The notes beneath the pieces were generated by a model. That model worked only from the letters and a program-made list of their open reading frames with translations, did not search any database and was not told where the DNA came from. A program made the position numbers and the translations under genes. A stretch of 64,000 nucleotides of DNA from Butyrivibrio sp. M55 (GTDB lineage: Bacteria; Bacillota; Clostridia; Lachnospirales; Lachnospiraceae): NCBI RefSeq assembly GCF_900116865.1, contig NZ_FPCD01000016.1, positions 1 to 64,000 on the forward strand. The letters run 5' to 3'. Numbering within the stretch: position 1 is the first letter of the stretch; each line of letters opens with the position of its first letter. Positions 7,336 through 14,662 of the stretch are shown here, in pieces.

Positions 7336-7734
7336 TCATTGTCTTATCCAAAGGTAACCCTTTGGATCCGTTACCACGTAGGATGAATGCATCTGAAGGA
7401 GATTGGGCTTTATGAAAAAGCGCGTCTTACCTGAACCGGAACCGCCTATCACGAGGACATTTTTATTCCTCGCATACTTGGGATTTGACGGTCTTGAATT
7501 CATGGTAAGCATCTCACTTTCTGAAAGAATAACGTTCTTTTCAAACACAGGGTCAATGTACGGCTCTATGTCTTTCTTTGTGCCCCACCGGGCTGAGCCG
7601 AATTCCACCCTGTGCCTGTATTTCTTTTTATTCTCCCTTTTATCCCAGATGAAAAGAATGAGCATCAGAATCGCAAATCCAATGATTCCGACAAGAACTC
7701 TTGGACTCTTGAGCAAAGTTTCATACGTTATCAT
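7336..7734 (-). pseudogene. Truncated virD4/TraG-type coupling protein (N-terminal fragment)
   Basis: Only the first ~125 residues of a VirD4-family coupling ATPase remain. Seen: a membrane segment at about 12-28, the EFGSARWGTKKDI block, the Walker A motif VIGGSGSGKTRFFIKPNLLQ, and SSYVVTDPKG, after which homology stops and an unrelated YLWIRQ precedes the stop. Family members are usually 550-650 residues, so the Walker B and most of the motor are missing. The break coincides with the serine recombinase element. The start overlaps the pcfB stop (ATGA), as in intact ICEs. The ICE probably cannot conjugate by itself unless the gene is restored by excision. Confidence 0.85.
7346..7371. other. 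Candidate recombinase attachment junction in virD4
   Basis: A perfect 9-bp inverted repeat, ATCCAAAGG (7346-7354) and CCTTTGGAT (7359-7367), spans the point where virD4 homology ends, at the codons for TDPKG. A related string, CCTTTGGGGATCCGT, occurs at 5116-5130. TnpX-type enzymes recombine at short cores containing GA; the GGATCC here has one. Confidence 0.45.
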
Positions 7735-8231
7735 CTGCTCTTCTCCTTTGCCTTGCTCCTTGTTTTCTTTGGCATGTTGGCAAGTTTCTGCTTGAACTCC
7801 TTTATCTTTTCATGGAGCGAAGGTCTCTTCTCTTTCATGAGCTTCTTTTCCGTGTAATAACGAATCACGTCAGCTATCGCGTCCTGATCTCTTGCCTTAA
7901 AGAAAACGGAGTAGACAGGCGGTTCCGAGCCTTTATGCTTTACAACCGCAAAATCTACTCCGTATCTTTTTGCAACCTTCTGAAAATCCCGTAGCTCCGT
8001 CTTGGCGATATCTACGCTTGTTGCACCCTCGTCCTTACGGATAAGTTGTTTGATCTTCATCTTGCCATGTTTTACCTTGGGATCTTTACTTAAGAGTTTC
8101 TTTACACCCTGCCTTAGATTATCTTCAACCTCCAAAAGCTTCATCACATTCTTTTCTGTAAGCTCATATGACTCTTTTGTAAATCGATAGCAAAATCTGA
8201 TTGCCTCCTGTGTAAGTTGCTCATTTTGCAC
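7731..8231 (-). CDS. PcfB-family (DUF3801) conjugation protein
   Basis: A 166-residue protein. In pCF10 and Tn1549-like systems PcfB precedes the VirD4-type coupling protein and helps bring the relaxosome to it. Seen: the N-terminal helix region (EQLTQEAIRFCYRFTKESYE), the conserved core (LRDFQKVAKRYGVDFAVVKH, then PVYSVFFKARDQDAIADVI), and a Lys-rich tail. The start is GTG with GGAGG about ten bases upstream. It overlaps the virD4 fragment by four bases, showing the ancestral transfer operon. It appears intact. Confidence 0.85.
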   Translation of the reverse strand: MQNEQLTQEAIRFCYRFTKESYELTEKNVMKLLEVEDNLRQGVKKLLSKDPKVKHGKMKIKQLIRKDEGATSVDIAKTELRDFQKVAKRYGVDFAVVKHKGSEPPVYSVFFKARDQDAIADVIRYYTEKKLMKEKRPSLHEKIKEFKQKLANMPKKTRSKAKEKSR

Positions 8232-8277
8232 TTATTCATCACCTCCCTCCGCTTTTTGTGCAAAGGAAAGCCAAAGC

Positions 8278-8526
8278 TCACTCCAGGCATATCTTGGGAT
8301 TCTTCTCCTTCCATTCCTTTATTCCTTTCTGACCCAGAAGATTCTTATAGCATGGATAGCATATCCTGTTGTCTCTGCCGTAAGGGCAGCCACGACATGG
8401 ATAATCACTTCTCAAATAAGCTTCCAAGCCCTTTTGTCGGTACACACATTTTCTTTTTATGCCGTTGCAAACATCTTTATATTTGCAGCCTCGGCAGTTC
8501 TTTGGCTTATCCTTTGAAAAAATCAT
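8278..8526 (-). CDS. Small cysteine-rich protein, putative zinc-binding
   Basis: An 82-residue protein with ten cysteines: CRGCKYKDVC at 11-20, C27, CRGCPYG at 44, CYPC at 56-59, and a C near the end. The spacing suggests two zinc-ribbon-like or metal-cluster sites. I do not recognise the family. The ATG lies one base after the stop of the DUF5688 gene (TAATATG), so the two are probably translationally coupled. It is part of the operon leading into pcfB and virD4. DNA or RNA binding is a guess from the cysteine pattern alone. Confidence 0.7.
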   Translation of the reverse strand: MIFSKDKPKNCRGCKYKDVCNGIKRKCVYRQKGLEAYLRSDYPCRGCPYGRDNRICYPCYKNLLGQKGIKEWKEKNPKICLE

Positions 8527-8527
8527 A

Positions 8528-9589
8528 TTATTTCGCTCTTCCTTCCTTTGCTTTAGGCTCTTTGACGGGTTCATCCTTCTTGGGAGCCTTGGCAATTTCT
8601 TCTTTCTTTGCCTTGATCTGCGCAGAAAGAGATTTCTTAACTTCTTTGTTGTTCTGACGTGCCACAAACTTCTCACCAAGCTCAAAGATCTTGTCTTTGG
8701 CATCATAGTGATAAACATTGTCCGTAAGCTGTTCCTTAGGATCTACAGTTGTGGCATTTACTTCCCTGACCATGCTCTCTAAATCATGCAGGTCATGTTT
8801 GCCGGTATCAGGAATAATCAAAAGCTCATGGATGCTACTCGGAAGAATAAAGAACGAGCCATTTGCCCTCTCTGCTGCTTTTTCCATGAAATCCTGATAT
8901 GCAAGAGCTCCGGCACCATTGACATATCCTTCGACAGAAGCTACATATATACGGTTTTCTTTCGGAATATCATCTAGACCAATCTCTTTTGATACATCTT
9001 CGATTCCCATCTGCCTCGAAAGTACTTCCGCCATAGTTTCTATTACGAGCGGCTTAAACTTCGGAGCATTGGCCAGCGCATCTTCGTGAAGCTGCTCGGC
9101 AGTAATCCCGTAATGTTCGATCATTTGGTTCGTTACAAGAACCGTTCCTACTCCCTGCTCGCATTTGGCGAGTTCCAAACGGTACACAACCGCAAGATCT
9201 TCAATCTCCTTGTGCGGTACCGATTTAAGAAGATCCGCATTCTTTTCTGCAGAAATGACTTCCATTGTCAGTCTTTCCTTCATCTGTCCGTAGTCCTTGA
9301 CGGAATCGATATCAAAGTCAGGGCTGTGATAAAGCGCGTTATCAGCAAATTTAGCCGCATCTGAAGCTATAACGCCAAAGTCCTCGCCCTTTTCATACAG
9401 TTCAAATAGATGCGTTGCGTTAATATTTACAGCAACATCGCTGTCAATCGGCTTGATCGTCAGCGCATCATAGGTAGTATTCGTCTTCTCTACCGTCCTT
9501 GCTTCGATTGTTGTCTCCCTTCCAAACAGGGAACTTAGAAGCTCCTTGATCTCATCGGCAAGTTTCTCTTTAAATTGTTCAAAATCCAT
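8528..9589 (-). CDS. DUF5688-family protein
   Basis: A 353-residue protein common in Lachnospiraceae ICEs. Its function is unknown. Seen: a conserved N-terminus MDFEQFKEKLADEIKELLSS, the LTMEVISAEKNADLLKSVPH block near residue 115, the strand VVYRLELAKCEQGVGTVLVT with NQMIEHYGITAEQLHEDALA at about 150-185, and GALAYQDFMEKAAERANGSF near 235. The last 50 residues are Lys/Glu-rich. The ATG at 9589 with AGGAAAG upstream is preferred to an in-frame start 39 bases earlier. It begins the operon DUF5688 - Cys-rich - pcfB - virD4. A hairpin and 11-bp phased repeats lie upstream. Confidence 0.75.
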   Translation of the reverse strand: MDFEQFKEKLADEIKELLSSLFGRETTIEARTVEKTNTTYDALTIKPIDSDVAVNINATHLFELYEKGEDFGVIASDAAKFADNALYHSPDFDIDSVKDYGQMKERLTMEVISAEKNADLLKSVPHKEIEDLAVVYRLELAKCEQGVGTVLVTNQMIEHYGITAEQLHEDALANAPKFKPLVIETMAEVLSRQMGIEDVSKEIGLDDIPKENRIYVASVEGYVNGAGALAYQDFMEKAAERANGSFFILPSSIHELLIIPDTGKHDLHDLESMVREVNATTVDPKEQLTDNVYHYDAKDKIFELGEKFVARQNNKEVKKSLSAQIKAKKEEIAKAPKKDEPVKEPKAKEGRAK

Positions 9590-9687
9590 GCTCTTTCCTT
9601 TCTCCTTTTGAGGACAAAAAAACGCCATCTCTGAATAAATCCAGAAATAGCGCTATACATTTAGTTGCTTCTTTTGCAAAAGAAAAA

Positions 9688-9730
9688 CCAAGGAATGAAT
9701 CGATTGATTTCTCTCTCGTTCATTTCTTGG
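9688..9730 (-). promoter_or_regulatory. Leader hairpin with T-tract upstream of DUF5688 (attenuator-like)
   Basis: On the minus strand CCAAGAAATGAA pairs with TTCATTCCTTGG (arms 9719-9730 and 9688-9699, one mismatch), then TTTTTCTTTTG. It lies about 100 nt before the DUF5688 start and right after a possible -10 box (TATAAT, 9735-9740). Confidence 0.5.
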
Positions 9731-9770
9731 CTCATTATAATAATATCATGCCTTAAATCGATTGAAAATT

Positions 9771-9803
9771 GCCATTTGGTAGCCATTTAGTAGCCATTTG
9801 GTG
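9771..9803. repeat. Three 11-bp tandem repeats (GCCATTTRGTA)
   Basis: GCCATTTGGTA (9771-9781), GCCATTTAGTA (9782-9792), GCCATTTGGTG (9793-9803), head to tail with one-helical-turn pitch. They lie upstream of the possible -10 box at 9735-9740. Two TTGGGGAC strings follow (9808-9825). The gap 9590-9922 holds these sites, the leader hairpin and the terminator at 9865-9901; no gene was seen. Confidence 0.85.
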
Positions 9804-9864
9804 TACTTTTGGGGACATTTGGGGACGTTTTTGTTAACAATTTAAAAGTGTTGCTTTTCATCAT

Positions 9865-9901
9865 AAAAAAGAAAACCATCAGGTGCTTTTTCACCCAATG
9901 G
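9865..9901 (-). terminator. Intrinsic terminator after the 9923 gene
   Basis: On the minus strand CCATTGGGTG pairs with CACCTGATGG (arms 9892-9901 and 9876-9885; ten pairs, two wobble), with a 6-nt loop, then TTTTCTTTTTT. Confidence 0.85.
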
Positions 9902-9922
9902 CAAATAGTTTTATAAAAGTGT

Positions 9923-10303
9923 TTAGTCAATAACCATCCAGCTTAAAAAGTTAAATATTATTGTTATCCCAACTCCCACAGCAACTGCGGTATATCTTGT
10001 CAACATAGGCACTTTTTTATCCCATACATAGCAGAAAAAAGCCACCACAAGACATGTAAACAGTCCATATATTATCCTAAAAAGAACAAATCGAAGCTGC
10101 AAGAACATTGAAATCACAAATGCCACTCCAAACATGATCCAATAATATATCTTCTCATAGCCGTTAGTTCTCGTAAGAAGAACCGGAACAAGTGCAACAA
10201 GTACAGCATTGATAAATGGCATGTTCAATAGAAAAAGAATTATAGTTCCTATAATGCCACATCCCGACCTACCATAATAATAATCCCAATCATAATAACT
10301 CAT
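9923..10303 (-). CDS. Small multi-spanning membrane protein, unknown function
   Basis: A 126-residue protein with a Tyr-rich N-terminus (MSYYDWDYYYGRSGCG) and about four hydrophobic helices (roughly 16-42, 50-70, 70-92, 103-122). I do not recognise the family. It overlaps the preceding ribbon-helix-helix-like gene by four bases (ATGA) and ends at a strong terminator, so the two form a short operon within the ICE. Confidence 0.65.
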   Translation of the reverse strand: MSYYDWDYYYGRSGCGIIGTIILFLLNMPFINAVLVALVPVLLTRTNGYEKIYYWIMFGVAFVISMFLQLRFVLFRIIYGLFTCLVVAFFCYVWDKKVPMLTRYTAVAVGVGITIIFNFLSWMVID

Positions 10304-10743
10304 TCTTTTCCCTCTTTTCTAGGCTTGTTCAGCTTATTGTAATAAACAGCCGCACGGCACAGGAACTTCAATTCCTCGACACCGTTCCTATTTACAACCG
10401 CTCTTTCAATTCCCTTGATAGAGCCCTTTTTCACTGCTTCGTTATACATCTTACCAAGCCTAGCTCTCACTGATGCAGGTGATTCGCTCACATGATTCTC
10501 GATAAGTATCTGCTCGACATTTTTAAACGTCGGAAGATCCGAAAGAGTATATTCACCCTGCGTCTTCTTTGACTCAGATATCATGTTATTCAGAGCCAGC
10601 GTATAATCGTACCTGATAGACGGATTGTACTTATCCTCAATCATATCAAGAATAAGATTATTAACGGTTATATTCCTCTTGTCTGCATCCTTCTGTAGCT
10701 GTTTATATAAATCCTCACTGATTGATAAATTTACTCTTGGCAT
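10300..10743 (-). CDS. Putative ribbon-helix-helix DNA-binding protein
   Basis: A 147-residue protein. The N-terminus MPRVNLSISEDLYKQLQKDA, followed by DKRNITVNNLILDMIEDKY, has the beta strand plus two helices expected of RHH/MetJ-Arc proteins. A further helical domain follows (SESPASVRARLGKMYNEAVK) and then VEELKFLCRAAVYYNKLNK. Such proteins in ICEs act as plasmid-type partition or accessory transfer regulators; the role here is inferred. The ATG follows AGGAGGATT. It is coupled to the downstream membrane protein gene. Confidence 0.65.
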   Translation of the reverse strand: MPRVNLSISEDLYKQLQKDADKRNITVNNLILDMIEDKYNPSIRYDYTLALNNMISESKKTQGEYTLSDLPTFKNVEQILIENHVSESPASVRARLGKMYNEAVKKGSIKGIERAVVNRNGVEELKFLCRAAVYYNKLNKPRKEGKE

Positions 10744-10825
10744 ATGTAATCCTCCTATGAGTATTGTGCAAACATCTTATATTCATGATTATATGAGTGT
10801 TGTGCAGATATGTCAAATTCAATCG

Positions 10826-10867
10826 AAAAAAATACAGCATCGGATCCTTTTCCTTCGATGCTGTATC
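10826..10867 (-). terminator. Intrinsic terminator closing the LXG-type cargo operon
   Basis: An 11-bp perfect stem (ATACAGCATCG 10833-10843, CGATGCTGTAT 10857-10867). On the minus strand it is followed by seven T. Confidence 0.9.
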
Positions 10868-10875
10868 TAATATGC

Positions 10876-11970
10876 TTATTTTCTGTCGCCCATATATTGA
10901 ACAGCAATCCTGTTCTCAGGATGAACATCAGTAAAATACAATACAATCAGAAATATCCATTCCAATGGTTTCATTAGAATATAAACAAGATCTGCCGACC
11001 ACTTATGTCTTATAAGTTTTGCAATAGGAAATCCGTATCTATCATAAAAATCACGTATTACTCTATGCGCACGCGGCATTTTTTCCTGCAATACTTCTTC
11101 AAACGCATTTGCTATGCAAAGCTGCCTATTAACGATCACTTCATGCCCATGACGAATTCCCTTTCGAATCGGTTTGACTACTCTCGTATGTCCTCCTGCT
11201 GCAACCGTGCAAAGATAATGCTGATCAACATGCAAGTTTGGCGGGCTCTGCTTAGTTGATAAAGCCCATTCGCTCGTTTCTGTCCACGCCTTTATAACAG
11301 AATCCGGAGCTTGTCCAAATAAAGCAAGAATCATGATAAGTATTCCAAGAAGAGGAAATATCAGCAAAATTGCCAAAGCAGGCCATAGATTTGCATTTTG
11401 CAATATTTCGTCAGCAATACGCAATATCTTGTTTTCCTGAATCTTACTATTCTTTATTTCCAGTTCTTTCCACTCATGAATTTTCCTGAGTATAGTTCTT
11501 GCAGTGATAATGCCACAACATACCGGCAAGGCAATAACAAAATAATCCATCTCATCATTTTCTATACTTGTACCAACCAGCTGGAAAGTAAAAACACATA
11601 ATTGGATCATTCCCAAGTACATGGCAGAAATCGAAAGCACAACAATCAATGGTGGAAGATCTGTCAGATCAACACGTTGAAGAAGTACATATCCTGTAAA
11701 TGCAATTATAAAAATAACAACAACTGTAAAAAGTGAGCCCGTATAAATCGGCGTATGTCTTTCTGCATTTATAATCTGTTCATCCCAGTCAAACAACGTA
11801 GTCCACTTACTTAATAGAAATAGACGCAAATATATGGCCCCCAGCAAAAAAACTAATGCATCGGCAGCCACACTTGCTTCGAATGGATTATTTACACACT
11901 CACGAACAAACAAAACCAATTCCCATATAATCAGAAGTATTGGTACTGATAAAAAAATAATCATAAACAT
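10876..11970 (-). CDS. DUF6688-like multi-spanning membrane protein
   Basis: A 364-residue protein with about six membrane helices in the first 240 residues. A conserved-looking cytosolic region follows (DQHYLCTVAAGGHTRVVKPI, then GHEVIVNRQLCIANAFEEVL, then RVIRDFYDRYGFPIAKLI), with a last hydrophobic segment and a NRIAVQYMGDRK end. The pattern fits what I remember as DUF6688; function unknown. The ATG at 11970 is chosen because GAGG lies six bases upstream; an upstream TTG lacks this. It is the last gene of the cargo operon, directly before a strong terminator. A membrane immunity or anchoring role is conceivable but not shown. Confidence 0.6.
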   Translation of the reverse strand: MFMIIFLSVPILLIIWELVLFVRECVNNPFEASVAADALVFLLGAIYLRLFLLSKWTTLFDWDEQIINAERHTPIYTGSLFTVVVIFIIAFTGYVLLQRVDLTDLPPLIVVLSISAMYLGMIQLCVFTFQLVGTSIENDEMDYFVIALPVCCGIITARTILRKIHEWKELEIKNSKIQENKILRIADEILQNANLWPALAILLIFPLLGILIMILALFGQAPDSVIKAWTETSEWALSTKQSPPNLHVDQHYLCTVAAGGHTRVVKPIRKGIRHGHEVIVNRQLCIANAFEEVLQEKMPRAHRVIRDFYDRYGFPIAKLIRHKWSADLVYILMKPLEWIFLIVLYFTDVHPENRIAVQYMGDRK

Positions 11971-11988
11971 AACAAACCTCAAATTTAA

Positions 11989-12447
11989 TCAATGCCCGCG
12001 CAGATCAAACTCACTTGCCAATCCGTGATAACTGCCCCATTCATATAAAATGTAGTAATCATCACCATCTATATCTGCTTCAAAATCCAAATCTTGATGC
12101 TCGACTTCTTCTATTCTGTTACCACATTGCTGTTCCACAATATTATCCCATTCTTTATCGCTGAACTGAGAATAGTATACTTTCAGCTCCTCAAGCGACA
12201 GGTCACTCTTTAGCAAAAGCGCCCCAAAATACTGCATGCCGTTTCCGCATCCGCATAGTTTGCCGGCCGCAGACTTTTCATCCACTATGATAGTATTTTC
12301 AGGAAGCGGATTTCTCTTTAAATCCTTAACCACTCCAGCCGCAACAAAATCATTTATGACCGGACACACAAAATATAACGAGATTATCAGTACAATAAAT
12401 AAAAGCGGCAAAAACACTATAATCTTAGATAAAATATTACGTTTCAC
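11989..12447 (-). CDS. Membrane-anchored extracytoplasmic protein, unknown function
   Basis: A 152-residue protein with an N-terminal membrane helix (about residues 8-30) and an acidic outer domain. Notable strings are LPENTIIVDEKSAAGKLCGC, GNGMQYFGALLLKSDLSLEE and DIDGDDYYILYEWGSYHGLA. The start is GTG with GGAAAGAG upstream. The cysteines (CGC and C107) could form a disulfide outside the cell. It lies 18 bases before the DUF6688-like gene. No family was assigned; a cell-surface immunity or adaptor role is a guess from context. Confidence 0.6.
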   Translation of the reverse strand: MKRNILSKIIVFLPLLFIVLIISLYFVCPVINDFVAAGVVKDLKRNPLPENTIIVDEKSAAGKLCGCGNGMQYFGALLLKSDLSLEELKVYYSQFSDKEWDNIVEQQCGNRIEEVEHQDLDFEADIDGDDYYILYEWGSYHGLASEFDLRGH

Positions 12448-12478
12448 TTTTTTTCTCTTTCCAATTTCCTATACATAT

Positions 12479-12522
12479 AAAAAAGACTGCAACACAGCAG
12501 ATTCCTCCGCCATTTTGCAGTC
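12479..12522 (-). terminator. Intrinsic terminator after the 332-residue membrane protein gene
   Basis: GACTGCAA (12485-12492) pairs with TTGCAGTC (12515-12522). On the minus strand the stem is followed by TTTTTTAT. It splits the cargo operon into two transcription segments, perhaps with readthrough. Confidence 0.75.
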
Positions 12523-12602
12523 AAACCATCTTTCTATAAAAGATTTACGACTTTGCGCCCATACATCACTGTATGTTTGCCGGCTTCTATCTACTCCAAT
12601 AT

Positions 12603-13601
12603 TTACCACAGAAGCCTTGGTAAAAAATATAGTAATAATGCAATCAACACACCGATAAGAAAATATTTGAATCTGCTTCTATCAACCTTGCGCGGCTTAT
12701 TAAGCTTTTCCGAAGCCACATAAAAACCGGGATAGTTCTCAGGCTTATCCTCAGGCACAAAGCCATCTTCAACAGCCTGTCCATACCATGTAGTTCCGGC
12801 ATGTCTTCTAACATAATCCCGATAGGTCTCTATTTTTTCAAAATCATGCAGTTCTCTTGCCGTAAGGAACAAATAGTAATTTCTTGTCACTTCATCCAAC
12901 GGACGTTCATTTGTGTTCTGAAGAATAGAAGACGCCTGAGCATAATCATTATTCTTGCAACACTTTGCGTAATCACCGGCTCGTTGCATATCGCCATATA
13001 TTTTTTTAATCCAGATATTATGTACTGCCTTAGGATAAAGCGTATTAGCTTCCTCTGCACAGGATATAACCGTATCATAATCCTTGTAATATAGAGCTAT
13101 AAGCAGTTTTAAATGCTCAGCCAACATCATGCTATTGGCTGTCTCGCACGATTCCTGCATAAGGCTTAAACAAGCATGTGCTTTACCAATTCTACCGTAC
13201 CTGTATAAAGCACAGCCCAAATTATACTGAACAGCATTCCAAGCCACCTGTTTATTTATAATCCTTGAAACAAAACTCAAATATCTTGAAATAGCGATAT
13301 CCGGTCGACATTCCCTGAATATATACCTGTTCAGCTCTCGTCTCATAGCATTTCTCTGCCCAAGATACATAAAACAAATCACTGGTATAGCAATTACAAT
13401 AACAAATTCCAGCATTATGTTTTCAGGGAATAACTTCCCCACCTGATACAGGTAAAAACTTTCTGCAATTATTACAATATAAAACAGATTTCTTGTCCTG
13501 TTGAACTTCTTGACAACTTTATCTGCAAAATTCCTTTCTTCAGGATATTCATCTGAATCAACTATCTGCCGAATCTTACCAAATTCTTCTTTGTCACTCA
13601 T
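12603..13601 (-). CDS. Membrane protein with helical (TPR-like) soluble domain
   Basis: A 332-residue protein. Two membrane helices (about 38-80) are followed by a long alpha-helical region (about 95-260) resembling tetratricopeptide repeats (AVQYNLGCALYRYGRIGKAH; LLIALYYKDYDTVISCAEEA; NYYLFLTARELHDFEKIETY). A last membrane helix ends in LLYFLPRLLW. The architecture suggests a membrane-tethered binding scaffold. No specific family was recognised. It follows the YwqH-like gene by 22 bases in the same direction. Confidence 0.6.
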   Translation of the reverse strand: MSDKEEFGKIRQIVDSDEYPEERNFADKVVKKFNRTRNLFYIVIIAESFYLYQVGKLFPENIMLEFVIVIAIPVICFMYLGQRNAMRRELNRYIFRECRPDIAISRYLSFVSRIINKQVAWNAVQYNLGCALYRYGRIGKAHACLSLMQESCETANSMMLAEHLKLLIALYYKDYDTVISCAEEANTLYPKAVHNIWIKKIYGDMQRAGDYAKCCKNNDYAQASSILQNTNERPLDEVTRNYYLFLTARELHDFEKIETYRDYVRRHAGTTWYGQAVEDGFVPEDKPENYPGFYVASEKLNKPRKVDRSRFKYFLIGVLIALLLYFLPRLLW

Positions 13602-13623
13602 TTTCTGATACCTTTAAATCAAC

Positions 13624-14004
13624 CTATCTACCCGCCCCAAAATCATTCAGCTCTACTTCAAGCGCTTTCTTTTTATTTTCACATTTCTCTATTTCTTTTT
13701 GGACGTTCTTTATCGCAGTTTGAACATTCGATAAAAACTTTAATGTGTCATTAAGGCTTTTTTCCAACGCTACTGTAATTCTGTTACGATATTCTTCTGC
13801 CTGTTCATATGTCTCTTTTCCACACACCAAAAGTGGCGTTAAATCATACTCTTTCTCGGGTTTGTAAACCTTTTCAACTATCACATTGTAATCCATCTTA
13901 ACGATTTTATAACTTTCCTCAAGCTCAAGGATATCATTATAGTATTCCTTAACTTGTTCATCTATTCTTTTTATCTCTAAGCGAATATCTTCCCTTTTCC
14001 TCAT
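13624..14004 (-). CDS. YwqH-like (DUF5082-type) helical protein, copy 2
   Basis: A 126-residue all-helical protein. It starts MRKREDIRLEIKRIDEQVKE and has a central VYKPEKEYDLTPLLV break followed by a long coiled coil. It aligns end to end with the 126-residue protein at 17125-17505. Shared features are the start (M-x-x-R-x-x-IR-x-EI), the V-Y-x-PE-x-x-YD-x-T hinge and the N-DT-x-FLS segment. The coil / PE hinge / coil layout resembles B. subtilis YwqH, a partner encoded next to an LXG toxin. The family call is by architecture, not a search. The ATG follows AGAGGG. Confidence 0.6.
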   Translation of the reverse strand: MRKREDIRLEIKRIDEQVKEYYNDILELEESYKIVKMDYNVIVEKVYKPEKEYDLTPLLVCGKETYEQAEEYRNRITVALEKSLNDTLKFLSNVQTAIKNVQKEIEKCENKKKALEVELNDFGAGR

Positions 14005-14084
14005 CTGTAACCCTCTAATCTATCTACTTCAGCAATATGCCGTAGTATAATAGCAATCAACGCTAGTTTCAGCATAGTCTTTGA

Positions 14085-14660
14085 TTACCTAAATTCGCCA
14101 TTTTTATATCCAAAAGAATACTCGTATTTCTTTTTGTCCGGACTGTTCTTAAACTTATCAATCAGTTCGTATAATTCTTCTTCGGATAAAACTGTCGCAG
14201 AACCATAATTGTATTCATCTGGATGTTCTTCCATATAATTGCTTAACCAGAACCTATATTCTTCAGCATATCTATCGCCTCCGTGCCAGAACCAATCAAT
14301 ATAAGCTCCAATATTTGAAGGCTTATTAAGAATTGCCAGTTTTTTATCTTTTGTATATTCACTAGACAAATAATTTTTTACATCTTCAACAGTAACTATA
14401 TCTGTTGTTTGAGTATCTTCCTCATATGCCCCCAGGTTTTCTATCAATGATTGAATATGATCTTCGCTAAAGTCTTTATAATAGGGCTCCATATCCATAC
14501 AAAAAGCAAAATTCTGCTGTTCATACATTTTTTTTAGATTGGCATTTTCCTTTTCTTTTTTTACATTATAATTGTGATATATACACACAGAAACCAAACA
14601 TATAACAAGCAGTATTACAATGTATTTATGCCCATTTTTTGAAAACGCTCTTTTCTCCAT
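14085..14660 (-). CDS. Membrane-anchored protein downstream of the LXG-like gene
   Basis: A 191-residue protein with one N-terminal membrane helix (about 11-29, YIVILLVICLVSVCIYHNYN) and a charged outer or cytosolic domain rich in Asp, Glu and Tyr. It has no recognised family. The ATG lies two bases after the stop of the 814-residue gene (TAAGTATG), so the pair is translationally coupled. In LXG loci the gene right after the effector is often its immunity protein. That is the main reason to suspect immunity here; no sequence motif proves it. Confidence 0.55.
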   Translation of the reverse strand: MEKRAFSKNGHKYIVILLVICLVSVCIYHNYNVKKEKENANLKKMYEQQNFAFCMDMEPYYKDFSEDHIQSLIENLGAYEEDTQTTDIVTVEDVKNYLSSEYTKDKKLAILNKPSNIGAYIDWFWHGGDRYAEEYRFWLSNYMEEHPDEYNYGSATVLSEEELYELIDKFKNSPDKKKYEYSFGYKNGEFR

Positions 14661-14662
14661 AC

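Larger units (their letters stand above)
1..7371. mobile_element. Putative mobilizable element (IME) nested in an ICE; left end not in window
   Basis: Seen: a large serine recombinase sits at the right edge, a MobA/MobL relaxase with a hairpin-rich candidate oriT in the middle, and TnpW near the left. The right boundary is set by abrupt loss of virD4 homology around 7359-7371. Known: Tn4451-type elements carry a TnpX serine recombinase at one end, TnpZ relaxase, and TnpW near the other end. Inferred: everything from the window start to the virD4 break is one inserted element, with the CsoR-like gene as possible cargo. If so, the rest of virD4 should lie left of the window. An alternative is a 2.2-kb recombinase-only insertion (about 5108-7371) combined with deletion of transfer genes. 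Confidence 0.5.
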
